DNA from: Anaerolineales bacterium
GTDB lineage: Bacteria; Chloroflexota; Anaerolineae; Anaerolineales; UBA11858
Assembly (NCBI GenBank): GCA_015485245.1
Contig: WFTY01000236.1
Location: forward strand, 1-7,963
Reading direction: 5' to 3'
Length of the DNA stretch: 7,963 bases
The notes under the pieces were generated by a model. That model was not told where the DNA came from. It ran no database searches and saw only the letters and a list, made by a program, of their open reading frames with translations. Position 1 is the first letter of the stretch; each line of letters begins with the position of its first letter. Shown one piece after another: positions 1 through 6,499 of the stretch. The position numbers were made by a program, and so were the translations under genes.

Positions 1-681
1 CGCCCGGCGAGCTTTTTCGCCCACGCGCGATTGCAGATCCATCTCCAACTGTTGGCCCTTTTGCATCACCGGATCAAGCTCGGCGGCGATGCGCTCATCG
101 TAGCTGGACTTGACCTCTTCTTCACGCGCTCTCAGAGTTTCCAGCTGTTCATCACGGGCGGCTTTCAGCGCTTCAATCTGGCTATTGAGCGATTCCACCT
201 CTTCCGGGATACCGGAAGCATATTCCTCTTCCAGGCGTTTGAGGGCTCGCTCGCGCGCTTCTTCATCCACATAGGTGACCACATACTGCGCGAAATACAG
301 CACCCGGTCGAGGTTGCGGCGAGAGATATCCAACAACAACCCAAGATGGGAAGGCAGCCGCCGGGCATACCAGATGTGCGCCACCGGGGCAGCCAGCTCA
401 ATATGCCCCATGCGCTCGCGCCGCACGGCGGCGCGCGTCACCTCGACGCCGCACTTATCGCAGGTAATCCCTTTATAGCGGATGTTCTTGTACTTTCCAC
501 AATAACATTGCCAATCTCGCTGCGGGCCAAAGATGGCCTCACAAAACAGCCCATCCTTCTCCGGCCGCAAACGACGATAGTTAATCGTCTCCGGCTTAAG
601 CACCTCACCATACGACCAGCTCCGAATCGTCTCCGGCGAAGCCAGGGAAATCCGTAATGCTTTGAGTCCCTTAGTTTCCAC
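1..681 (-). CDS. rpoC: DNA-directed RNA polymerase subunit beta' (N-terminal 227 residues, cut by window edge)
   Basis: This is the start of the beta' subunit, which with beta forms the RNA polymerase catalytic cleft and clamp. The frame opens with GTG at 681 (METKGLKALRISLASPETI) and runs open to base 1. The family hallmarks are clear: WSYGEVLKPETINYRRLRPE near residues 22-41, FGPQRDW at 51-57, and the N-terminal zinc-binding site with Cys59, Cys61, Cys74 and Cys77 (CYCGKY...CDKCGVEV). These are followed by RRERMGHIELAAPVAHIW and the LPSHLGLLLDIS segment. From about residue 139 the sequence becomes a long charged, probably coiled-coil stretch (VDEEARERALKRLEEEY, then repeated E/K/R/L heptad-like sequence to residue 227). 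This differs from the E. coli and Bacillus pattern and looks like a lineage-specific insertion of the sort known in Thermus and relatives. The GTG start is fixed by AGGAGG at 689-694, 7 nt upstream. rpoB is not immediately upstream. The rest of the gene lies left of the window. Confidence 0.97.
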   Translation of the reverse strand, partial: METKGLKALRISLASPETIRSWSYGEVLKPETINYRRLRPEKDGLFCEAIFGPQRDWQCYCGKYKNIRYKGITCDKCGVEVTRAAVRRERMGHIELAAPVAHIWYARRLPSHLGLLLDISRRNLDRVLYFAQYVVTYVDEEARERALKRLEEEYASGIPEEVESLNSQIEALKAARDEQLETLRAREEEVKSSYDERIAAELDPVMQKGQQLEMDLQSRVGEKARRA

Positions 682-688
682 GCGCGCG

Positions 689-694
689 CCTCCT
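689..694 (-). promoter_or_regulatory. Strong Shine-Dalgarno of rpoC
   Basis: The minus strand reads AGGAGG here, a full match to the anti-SD core, 7 nt before the GTG codon at 681-679. It decides the rpoC start, because no ATG begins the conserved N-terminus. Confidence 0.9.
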
Positions 695-728
695 GCTGTG
701 AATCTGGCACATCCTTTTCGTCAACCTG

Positions 729-763
729 CTGAGAAATCGCTCAGACTTGAGGGATGTCCCCAA
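729..763 (-). promoter_or_regulatory. Two small hairpins in the rpoC leader
   Basis: Reading the minus strand, a stem of about six pairs (TTGGGG, loop ACATC, CCTCAA, with one G-U wobble) lies at 747-763. It is followed by CTGAG-CGATTT-CTCAG at 729-744, five pairs with a six-base loop. Both lie between the larger leader hairpin and the rpoC ribosome binding site. They may be part of a folded leader or chance pairings; nothing in the sequence alone assigns a function. Confidence 0.35.
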
Positions 764-790
764 AAAGCGAACAAATGTGCTGTAACATAG

Positions 791-832
791 ACAAACAAAA
801 GCAAGCGCATGAGGCCTCTCGCCTCAAGCGCT
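791..832 (-). terminator. Hairpin plus T-rich run in rpoC leader (candidate intrinsic terminator or attenuator)
   Basis: On the minus strand a near-perfect inverted repeat occupies 832-804: AGCGC-T-TGAGGC, loop GAGAG, GCCTCA-T-GCGCT. This gives eleven base pairs interrupted by one T-T mismatch. It is followed by TGCTTTTGTTTGT (803-791), an interrupted T-rich tract. It lies after the predicted rpoC promoter and before the rpoC start. It would therefore be met both by transcripts started there and by read-through from the upstream sensor kinase gene. It could end the kinase transcript, attenuate rpoC, or simply be a stable leader fold. The U tract is imperfect, so terminator activity is uncertain. 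Confidence 0.5.
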
Positions 833-878
833 CGCTACATCTCGCGGATCTTCATTTATCGTTCTGCATGCGGGCTGG

Positions 879-908
879 ATTATATCAGCACTCCTGCTCT
901 CTGGTCAA
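879..908 (-). promoter_or_regulatory. Predicted housekeeping-sigma promoter of rpoC
   Basis: The minus strand carries TTGACC at 908-903 and a perfect TATAAT at 884-879, separated by 18 nt, close to the sigma70/SigA consensus. It begins about 19 bp after the stop of the sensor kinase gene. Transcription should start near 872, leaving a leader of about 190 nt before the rpoC GTG. This indicates that rpoC has its own promoter here and does not rely on read-through from an rpoB-rpoC operon. Confidence 0.75.
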
Positions 909-926
909 GCGCCAAATTCCCCGCGC

Positions 927-3900
927 TCAAGGCTGACGCGCAGGAATTTCGAAGTAGAAGGTGCTCCCCTCACCCAGTTTGCTCTCCACGCCAACCTGAC
1001 CGCCATGCCGCTCCACAATGGATTTGACGATCGCCAGCCCCAGGCCGGTTCCGTGTTGGCGCTTTGCCCGGCGATCCGCGCTGCGATAAAACTTTTCAAA
1101 CAGGCGTGGCTGATCCACCGGAGAGATGCCAATGCCGTTATCCTGCACGGCGAACAGCAGATTCTCCCGGCGAGGGACAACGCGCACCCACACCGAACCG
1201 CCTTCAGGGGTGTATTTGATGGCGTTCTCCACCAAATTGTGCAAGGCACGCTGCAACAACGCCCGATCCGCTTCAACCACAGGGGGCATATCGGCGGCAA
1301 GTTCCACCTGCAAGTCGATGGATTTCTGCCGCGCCTGGATGCGCAACTCCGTCACCACGCTCTCTACCAGCTCGCGCACCGGCTGCATGGTCAACTGCAG
1401 ACCAACCCCGGCTTCGATGCGTCCCAGGTCGAGCAAATCGCTGACCAGTCGCGAGATGTTCTCTACGCCAATAACGATTTTACGCACATACTCCATCTGC
1501 TGCGGGTTCAGATCCCCAACCATCTCCAGCATGGTAGCATAGCCGCGCATTAAGGTGAGCGGCGAACGCAGATCGTGACTGACGGTGGAGACAAACTCGG
1601 TCTTCAGCGTATCCAACTCCTTAAACTCGGTGACGTCCTTAAGCACACACACCCGACCAATAGGCCGCTCATCCATCACGATAGAGGACGCCGTAGCCAT
1701 GAACACACGCCCGTCTGGCAGAGTAACCTCGCGAGTTTGCGGCCCTTCTCCAGGTTGCGTGAGCAAAGCGACCAGATCATCCTGCTGCACCACCTCGCTG
1801 ATCGGCCTGCCTACGCTGATCTGCCGCCCCAGGCCGAGCATTCCCCAGGCCGCGGCGTTAATCAACAGCAAACGATCCTGGTCATCGGTCACCAGAACGG
1901 GGTCAGGGGTAGAGGCCAGGATCGCCGCCAGGCGTTCGCGCTCGACCTCGGCCGTCAGGAAGAGGCGCGCGTTGGCCGCGGCCAGCGCGGCATGTCCGCC
2001 CAACGTGGAGATGAATTGAACCTCTTGCTCACTGAAAAGATGCGGCTGATCGTAAGCCACCCACAGCACGCCAAAATAGGTGCGCTCATGCCGTAACGCC
2101 ACCGCCATCAAACTGCCCAACGGCGGCGTCTCTGGGCCAAAGGTGAGCAACGAAGCGCGCACCGGGTTGGATAACACCAGCTCATCTTTACCGCTCTGCT
2201 CCATCAGGGCCAGAATCTGGTCGTCATAGTGGGTTGCCCAATCTCCACCTTCCCCCGCACCAAAGCGCGAGGAAGATTCGGTCTCCCCATCGCGCGCAGG
2301 CACGATCCCCGGCACCAGCACCACCCGCGCCGCGCTGGCCCCAAAGGTCAGTGCGGATTCCAGGATCGGCTGCAAAGCAGCGTTCAATTGTACGTTGGAG
2401 GCCACACTCTGACTGACCCGCAAAAGCTGGTTCAGCTCTTCCAGACGCGCCTTCAGGCTCAGGCGCATTTTCTCGAAAGCGCGCCGCAGACGCCCGGTTT
2501 CGTCCGCCCCTGCGGTTTGCAAAGCATGATCCAGTTGCCCCTGGGCGATGCGCTCGGCCTCGTCGGTCAACGTGCGCAGGGAAGCCGTGATCACCCCCAG
2601 GCTAAGGCGCATGAACAACACCCCGCCGATGGCCAGCAACATCACCATCACCAGCACCGGCGCGGCGATGTCAATGGCGATCTGCTGCGCCTGTCGCGCG
2701 GGCACCATCATCACCACACCCCAGGATGTCCCCGGGATCGGACGATAATACACAAACTGACGGGTTCCATCCGGGGCGGTGTTATCGAACAGGCGCGCTT
2801 CGGCAGGTTTTTCGCCAGTGTACAGGCTCAACACCTGTTTTGCGGGGGAATGATACAACACCTCCCCAGCCTCATTCACCAGCAACCCCGCCCCTCCCAG
2901 GTCTGACAGGCTGTTGAGGTTGGTCAAAATCCCCTGGGAGAGCGGGTTGGTGTCCAGGGCCGCGCGCCCCAGCAACACGCCGGCGGGCGACCCGTCTGCG
3001 CGAAAAATAGTCGCCAGAAAACTAAAATCCATTCTGTGCGCTTCCCCCTCCATTGGAATAGTGTAAGCCTGTACGGGAATGCGCGCCTCTACCGCCTTGC
3101 TCAGCCCCACCTGTTCCTCCTGGGTCGTCGGCAGGGCGTTGTAATTCGCAGCCGGGTAACTTGCGAGGGGCTCCAGATCAGCATCGAGGACGAACAACTG
3201 ATAGAAGAAAGGCACCGTCAACGCGTTCGCGCCGAGCGCCCTGGTCAGCTCCGCGTCTGTCATGGCGTCGAGGTCAAGCGACTCAGCAATATGCATACTG
3301 AGACTTTGACCCGTGTTCAGGAAATAAGGCACCCCTCCGGCGACCGCATCCGAGGCCGCCGCCATGCGCGCCTCCACCATCTGACGAGCGGCGTTGCCGG
3401 CGATGATCCAATCGCCCACCACGAAAACCAACAACAGCCCGATGAACAGCGGAGCCAGGATGAACAAGAAACGCGCTTCCAGGCTGCTCTCTGCCGGGGA
3501 AGGGCGATAAGGCGGCTGCCCGCCCCAGGCGTGGGGGAACGCAAACCGGGCAAACTCCGCCACCACGCCAGCAACCACGGCGGGGATGGCAAAAGATTGC
3601 CAGGTCGCTATTTGATAGAGGACAGCGTAATCCAGACGGGCGGCTAACGACCCCTGAGCCAGAAAAATCGAGCTCAACAAGAACAACAAGGGATAAAGCA
3701 GACTGACGAGAAGAACGCTCAAGAGCGGGTGGCGCAAAGCCCGGAACCAGGAAGTGCGGTAACGCTGCTGCACCGCCGCGGCGACGATGAGTGCCAGGGT
3801 AGCCCACTCCAACGCGGTAAAAACGCTATGCGTCCCCCAGACTGCCAGCACAAACCCGGCAATCAACCCCAATCCCCCGGCCGCATAGACGCCCAGAAAG

Positions 3901-4217
3901 CCCGCAGCTAACACCCAGGGCAACGCCGAGAACAGCATGAGAGGCAGGCCGCCTGGTTCGAAGGCAATCCCCGGCAAGGTAAGCCCCTGTCCCTCCGGCA
4001 GGCGCACCCCCAGCAACAGGCTGGTCAGAGGGGTGAACAGCAACAGGGCAACGAACAACCTCGCCTTGCCATCATCCCATTTCGGCTGGTGTTCACGCCA
4101 TAGCGCCAGCAACCCACCCAGTGCCGCCACCCACAGAATTAACCCCAACCAGCCTTCCACAGTGGTGGGCAGGAGAACGATCGGGGGTTGTCCAATCAGG
4201 GAAAAGATCAGGGACAT
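927..4217 (-). CDS. Large membrane sensor histidine kinase (polytopic N-terminus, Cache, HAMP, GAF, PAS, HisKA, HATPase_c)
   Basis: A sensor kinase that autophosphorylates a histidine on a signal and passes the phosphate to a response regulator, unknown here. Numbering is from the ATG at 4217 (1096 aa). About eight hydrophobic segments fill residues 20-270. An extracytoplasmic region at about 271-515 looks like double Cache (FYQLFVLDADLEPLASYP, DGSPAGVLLGRA, then a second lobe with GLLVNEAGEVLYHSP and PGTSWGVVMMVP). A membrane segment lies near 516-537, HAMP at 536-589 (MRLSLGVI...DETGRLRRAF), GAF-like at 602-751 and PAS at 762-867. HisKA has phospho-acceptor His881 in TVSHDLRSPL. HATPase_c has N-box Asn994/Asn998, DNGIGI at 1026-1031, LFEKFYR at 1039-1045 and GTGLGL at 1056-1061, so the catalytic core is intact. 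The frame stays open upstream to a TTG at 4316 (33 more residues). Neither start has a clear SD; I prefer the ATG because codons before it look atypical. No response regulator is adjacent. Confidence 0.93.
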   Translation of the reverse strand: MSLIFSLIGQPPIVLLPTTVEGWLGLILWVAALGGLLALWREHQPKWDDGKARLFVALLLFTPLTSLLLGVRLPEGQGLTLPGIAFEPGGLPLMLFSALPWVLAAGFLGVYAAGGLGLIAGFVLAVWGTHSVFTALEWATLALIVAAAVQQRYRTSWFRALRHPLLSVLLVSLLYPLLFLLSSIFLAQGSLAARLDYAVLYQIATWQSFAIPAVVAGVVAEFARFAFPHAWGGQPPYRPSPAESSLEARFLFILAPLFIGLLLVFVVGDWIIAGNAARQMVEARMAAASDAVAGGVPYFLNTGQSLSMHIAESLDLDAMTDAELTRALGANALTVPFFYQLFVLDADLEPLASYPAANYNALPTTQEEQVGLSKAVEARIPVQAYTIPMEGEAHRMDFSFLATIFRADGSPAGVLLGRAALDTNPLSQGILTNLNSLSDLGGAGLLVNEAGEVLYHSPAKQVLSLYTGEKPAEARLFDNTAPDGTRQFVYYRPIPGTSWGVVMMVPARQAQQIAIDIAAPVLVMVMLLAIGGVLFMRLSLGVITASLRTLTDEAERIAQGQLDHALQTAGADETGRLRRAFEKMRLSLKARLEELNQLLRVSQSVASNVQLNAALQPILESALTFGASAARVVLVPGIVPARDGETESSSRFGAGEGGDWATHYDDQILALMEQSGKDELVLSNPVRASLLTFGPETPPLGSLMAVALRHERTYFGVLWVAYDQPHLFSEQEVQFISTLGGHAALAAANARLFLTAEVERERLAAILASTPDPVLVTDDQDRLLLINAAAWGMLGLGRQISVGRPISEVVQQDDLVALLTQPGEGPQTREVTLPDGRVFMATASSIVMDERPIGRVCVLKDVTEFKELDTLKTEFVSTVSHDLRSPLTLMRGYATMLEMVGDLNPQQMEYVRKIVIGVENISRLVSDLLDLGRIEAGVGLQLTMQPVRELVESVVTELRIQARQKSIDLQVELAADMPPVVEADRALLQRALHNLVENAIKYTPEGGSVWVRVVPRRENLLFAVQDNGIGISPVDQPRLFEKFYRSADRRAKRQHGTGLGLAIVKSIVERHGGQVGVESKLGEGSTFYFEIPARQP

Positions 4218-4346
4218 AAGCGGTTTGTTGAGCAGCGCGCCCACACTGTCGTCAAAGCGAAATAGCAGGCCGCAGAGAAAAACAATACACCCCCTGCCAG
4301 GGCGTAGATCACGCAACGCAGTATAAGGACAGCGCAGCAGGTTTTA

Positions 4347-4355
4347 ATTATAGCA
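4347..4355 (-). promoter_or_regulatory. Extended -10 promoter for the sensor kinase gene
   Basis: The minus strand reads TGCTATAAT at 4355-4347: a perfect TATAAT preceded by TGN, the extended -10 form that can work without a good -35. The -35 region (GATTGA at 4374-4369, 16 nt spacing before the -10) is weak. The site overlaps the stop codon of the upstream acyltransferase and would start transcription near 4340. The kinase may thus be expressed independently of the cmk-plsC operon. Confidence 0.5.
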
Positions 4356-5087
4356 TCACTTCAGCCACTCAATCGTCTCCTGTGTGGCGCGGCTGAGATC
4401 TGCATAAACGCCGCGGCGCTCTTCGGGAAGCAGCGCGGCGAGCACATACATGGCTTCGTCGGTCATTTGGCGCAGGGCTTCGCCGCGCGCGGCGCGATAC
4501 GCCTGCCGATAACGAAAAGGTCGCCCGAAACACACGCTTGCGCCTGGTTGACGCCAGCGCTTTGAAGGGCGCAGCGAGGGAAAACCCACTGTGCCTTCCA
4601 GCGCCACCGGCACGATCGCGGCTCCGCTGCGCGCCCCTAAATAGGCAACCCCTTCACGTCCCTGCTGCAAGGCCACGCCGCGCGTGCCCTCCGGCGCGAC
4701 CAGGATGCTCTCCCCAGCGCGCAACACCGCCAACGCCTGACGGATGGCGGCACGATCCACTTCTCCACGGTGAACCGGGATCACTCCCCACATCCGCGGA
4801 AAAATCCCCACCAGCGGATAATCATAGGCCTCCACTTTCGCCATCGGAACAATATTGCGCGGGGCAACGTGCATCACCACAAAGGGGTCTACAAAGGCGA
4901 TATGGTTAATCATAAAGATCACCGCTCCCCGCCGCGGGATGTTCTCCACCCCCTCCACGTGATCCAAACGCACCAGCAGGGTAAAGCCGATGGTTTTCAA
5001 GAGGAAGCGCAGGAAGCGGCGGCGCGCTTCCCAGGCCTGATGATCGTACCCCCCCTGCAAAGCAGATTTATTTTGTGGAACACCCAC
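4356..5087 (-). CDS. plsC: PlsC-type 1-acyl-sn-glycerol-3-phosphate acyltransferase, paralog 1 (canonical motifs)
   Basis: Transfers an acyl chain to lysophosphatidic acid to make phosphatidic acid at the inner face of the cytoplasmic membrane. The 243-residue protein carries all family blocks. The catalytic NHX4D is NHIAFVD with His62 and Asp67. An AKVEAYDYP segment contains Lys84. Block II is VIPVHRGEVDR (103-112, shared HRG). The acceptor-binding EGTR at 133-136 (APEGTRG) is canonical. Block IV is IVPVALEG with Pro160. A hydrophobic N-terminal helix lies near 25-41. The C-terminal signature AALLPEERRGVYAD (217-230) is shared with the two upstream paralogs. The GTG start at 5087 lies 3 nt after the previous stop. 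AAGGAGG at 5105-5099, inside the end of the previous gene, is 11 nt upstream. Of the three tandem copies this is the best candidate for the housekeeping lysophosphatidate acyltransferase. Confidence 0.9.
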   Translation of the reverse strand: MGVPQNKSALQGGYDHQAWEARRRFLRFLLKTIGFTLLVRLDHVEGVENIPRRGAVIFMINHIAFVDPFVVMHVAPRNIVPMAKVEAYDYPLVGIFPRMWGVIPVHRGEVDRAAIRQALAVLRAGESILVAPEGTRGVALQQGREGVAYLGARSGAAIVPVALEGTVGFPSLRPSKRWRQPGASVCFGRPFRYRQAYRAARGEALRQMTDEAMYVLAALLPEERRGVYADLSRATQETIEWLK

Positions 5088-5090
5088 GCT

Positions 5091-5822
5091 TCAACCAGCC
5101 TCCTTCACATCCCGATAACGGCCGCGATAATCCGGTGGCAGCAAAGCCGCCACGCGACGCATAATCATTTCTGTGCCGTGCTGCAAGGTCTGCTTGCGAT
5201 CCCCCGTCGTCGGCAGGGTAAACGCCTCGCCGATGGTGAGCGTCACCGCGGTACGGCGCAAGCGTTTCAGGTTGCCGTACACGCGCCAGTTTTCCGTGCC
5301 GGTCACGGCGACGGGGAGCACAGGGACACCTGCCTTGATCGCCAGATAGGCAGCTCCCTGCGTGCCGTCCTCCAGCGCGCCGATCACGCTCTCGCGTCCC
5401 TCTGGAGCGATAGCGATGATCCGCCCCTCCGCCAGCCCGTCAAGCGCCGCGCGGATCGCAAGGCGATCCGGCTGGCCACGATGCACCCAGATCACCCCAT
5501 AGGAGTGGAGCAACCAACCCACAAAGGGCAAATCGTACAGCTCCACTTTAGCGATGGCGTCAAAGGGGACCTTCGCCACCGCCAGCCCGATGACCAGATC
5601 GGCATCGCCCAGATGATTGGACACCACCAACAGCGGTCCCTTCTCCGGCAGGCGAGCCTCCCCGCGCAGCTCCAGGCGCAGGGTGAGGCGCACCAGCAGC
5701 CATACCAGGGCCTGCACCACCCGCCGCCAGGCGCGGCGCGCAGAAGTCAACGGCGGAAGACGCACCAGCTCGGGGCGATAAGTCGTGCTACGCGGCTTCG
5801 GGGGGATCGGATGGGATTCCAT
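5091..5822 (-). CDS. PlsC-family acyltransferase, paralog 2 (EGTR replaced by EGRE)
   Basis: A 243-residue lysophospholipid acyltransferase of the PlsC/LPLAT family, probably membrane-bound and acting on lysophosphatidate or a related acceptor. The catalytic motif is intact (NHLGDAD, His70 and Asp75), as are AKVELYDLP (Lys92), GVIWVHRGQPDR (109-120) and VPVLPVAVTG (Pro170). The acceptor-binding block reads APEGRES (139-145) in place of the usual PEGTRS, so the Thr-Arg pair is Arg-Glu. A hydrophobic helix lies around 36-50 and the shared C-terminal signature AALLPPDYRGRYRD at 225-238. I place the start at ATG 5822, with GAGGAG at 5837-5832 nine nt upstream; an ATG two codons earlier (5828) would leave only 3 nt. 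The start overlaps the end of paralog 3 by 35 bp, implying translational coupling. The change at the glycerol-phosphate site leaves substrate identity open. Confidence 0.87.
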   Translation of the reverse strand: MESHPIPPKPRSTTYRPELVRLPPLTSARRAWRRVVQALVWLLVRLTLRLELRGEARLPEKGPLLVVSNHLGDADLVIGLAVAKVPFDAIAKVELYDLPFVGWLLHSYGVIWVHRGQPDRLAIRAALDGLAEGRIIAIAPEGRESVIGALEDGTQGAAYLAIKAGVPVLPVAVTGTENWRVYGNLKRLRRTAVTLTIGEAFTLPTTGDRKQTLQHGTEMIMRRVAALLPPDYRGRYRDVKEAG

Positions 5823-6489
5823 CGGCATACACTCCTCGATACTCCGGCGGCAACAGGGCAGCAATGCGCATCATCACCCGGTCGGCGTTGCGCTGCAAAG
5901 CAGCGCGCCGGGCGCGCCCCCGCCCGGCCACCAGTGGCAAGCGAAACGGCTCGCCAACGTGCATGGCGATCTTTGGTCGTTCTCCTCGCAGGGCGCGCGC
6001 CAGAAAATCATCCGTGCTACCCACCACCCCCACAGGGACGACAGGAACTCCAGCCATCTCTGCCAGAAAGGCCACACCGGGTTTGGCGCGACGCATGCCT
6101 GGCGTGTGTGACCGCCCACCCTCGGGCGCGATCAACAGCGGATAACCGGCCCGCAACGCCGCCACCGTCCGATCAATGACCTGACGATCGTACTGGCCGC
6201 GATGAATAGGGATGGCGCCATACAAGCGCGCCAGTGCGGATTGCCCCGCTCGCTGCCAGACCACCGCCGCCCCGGCGATCTCAAAGGAGCGCGGCCAAAA
6301 CGCCGCCACCAGGGGAGCCTCGTACAAAGAGATGTGATTGATGGCGATTAAATACCCCCCCTCGCTGGGGACGTGTTGCAAACCGCTCAATTGCACGCGG
6401 CTGAGCAGATAAAAGATGCCACGGAACAAAGCCCGCATCAGCGGGCGGAAGAAATGAGCGTGCAACGGCGGAGCATAAGCACTGGGCAT
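5788..6489 (-). CDS. PlsC-family acyltransferase, paralog 3 (NHX4E and EGGR variants)
   Basis: A 233-residue member of the PlsC/LPLAT family and the first of the three to be translated, 10 bp after the cmk stop. The catalytic block is NHISLYE (His52, Glu57), so the usual Asp of NHX4D is Glu. The middle segment lacks the AKVE-x-YD-x-P element with its lysine found in the other two paralogs and reads AAVVWQRAGQSALARLYG instead. Block II is AIPIHRGQYDR (92-102) and the acceptor block is APEGGRS (121-127), with Gly in place of the Thr of EGTR. VPVVPVGVVG (Pro152) follows, and the C-terminal signature AALLPPEYRGVYAD is at 210-223. The ATG at 6489 has no evident SD, which suggests coupling to cmk. 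It is the most divergent of the trio and may accept another lyso-lipid or diol; activity cannot be judged from sequence. Confidence 0.85.
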   Translation of the reverse strand: MPSAYAPPLHAHFFRPLMRALFRGIFYLLSRVQLSGLQHVPSEGGYLIAINHISLYEAPLVAAFWPRSFEIAGAAVVWQRAGQSALARLYGAIPIHRGQYDRQVIDRTVAALRAGYPLLIAPEGGRSHTPGMRRAKPGVAFLAEMAGVPVVPVGVVGSTDDFLARALRGERPKIAMHVGEPFRLPLVAGRGRARRAALQRNADRVMMRIAALLPPEYRGVYADGIPSDPPEAA

Positions 6490-6499
6490 AAGCGGACAA

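Noticed and set aside
31..657. A 208-codon plus-strand frame opposite rpoC
   Set aside because: The minus strand encodes the highly conserved beta' N-terminus with its zinc site; the plus frame is its antisense shadow.
754..1027. Small plus-strand frames of 60 and 72 codons crossing the rpoC leader
   Set aside because: They have no ribosome binding site or promoter on that strand, run into the kinase gene antisense, and have no recognisable product.
2640..2730. Repeated CATCACCAT-like triplets on the plus strand, resembling a short tandem repeat or a His-rich peptide
   Set aside because: On the coding strand they are Met/Val codons of the transmembrane helix before HAMP; no unit repeats regularly.
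1005..2906. Several plus-strand open frames of 138-225 codons opposite the sensor kinase gene
   Set aside because: All are antisense to well-supported HisKA, PAS, GAF and HAMP coding sequence, lack ribosome binding sites and show low-complexity His/Gln/Arg composition.
5049..5055. Runs of seven C or G (also at 6355-6361 and near 7470) as possible phase-variable slippage sites
   Set aside because: The reading frames pass through them intact, and GC-rich Gly-Gly codons explain them. Nothing suggests switching, though they are likely places for sequencing error.
4770..6179. A 469-codon open frame on the plus strand, opposite the acyltransferase genes
   Set aside because: It lies antisense to three genes with clear family motifs. 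Its translation is rich in His, Gln, Arg and Pro with no recognisable domain, as expected for a shadow frame in GC-rich coding DNA.
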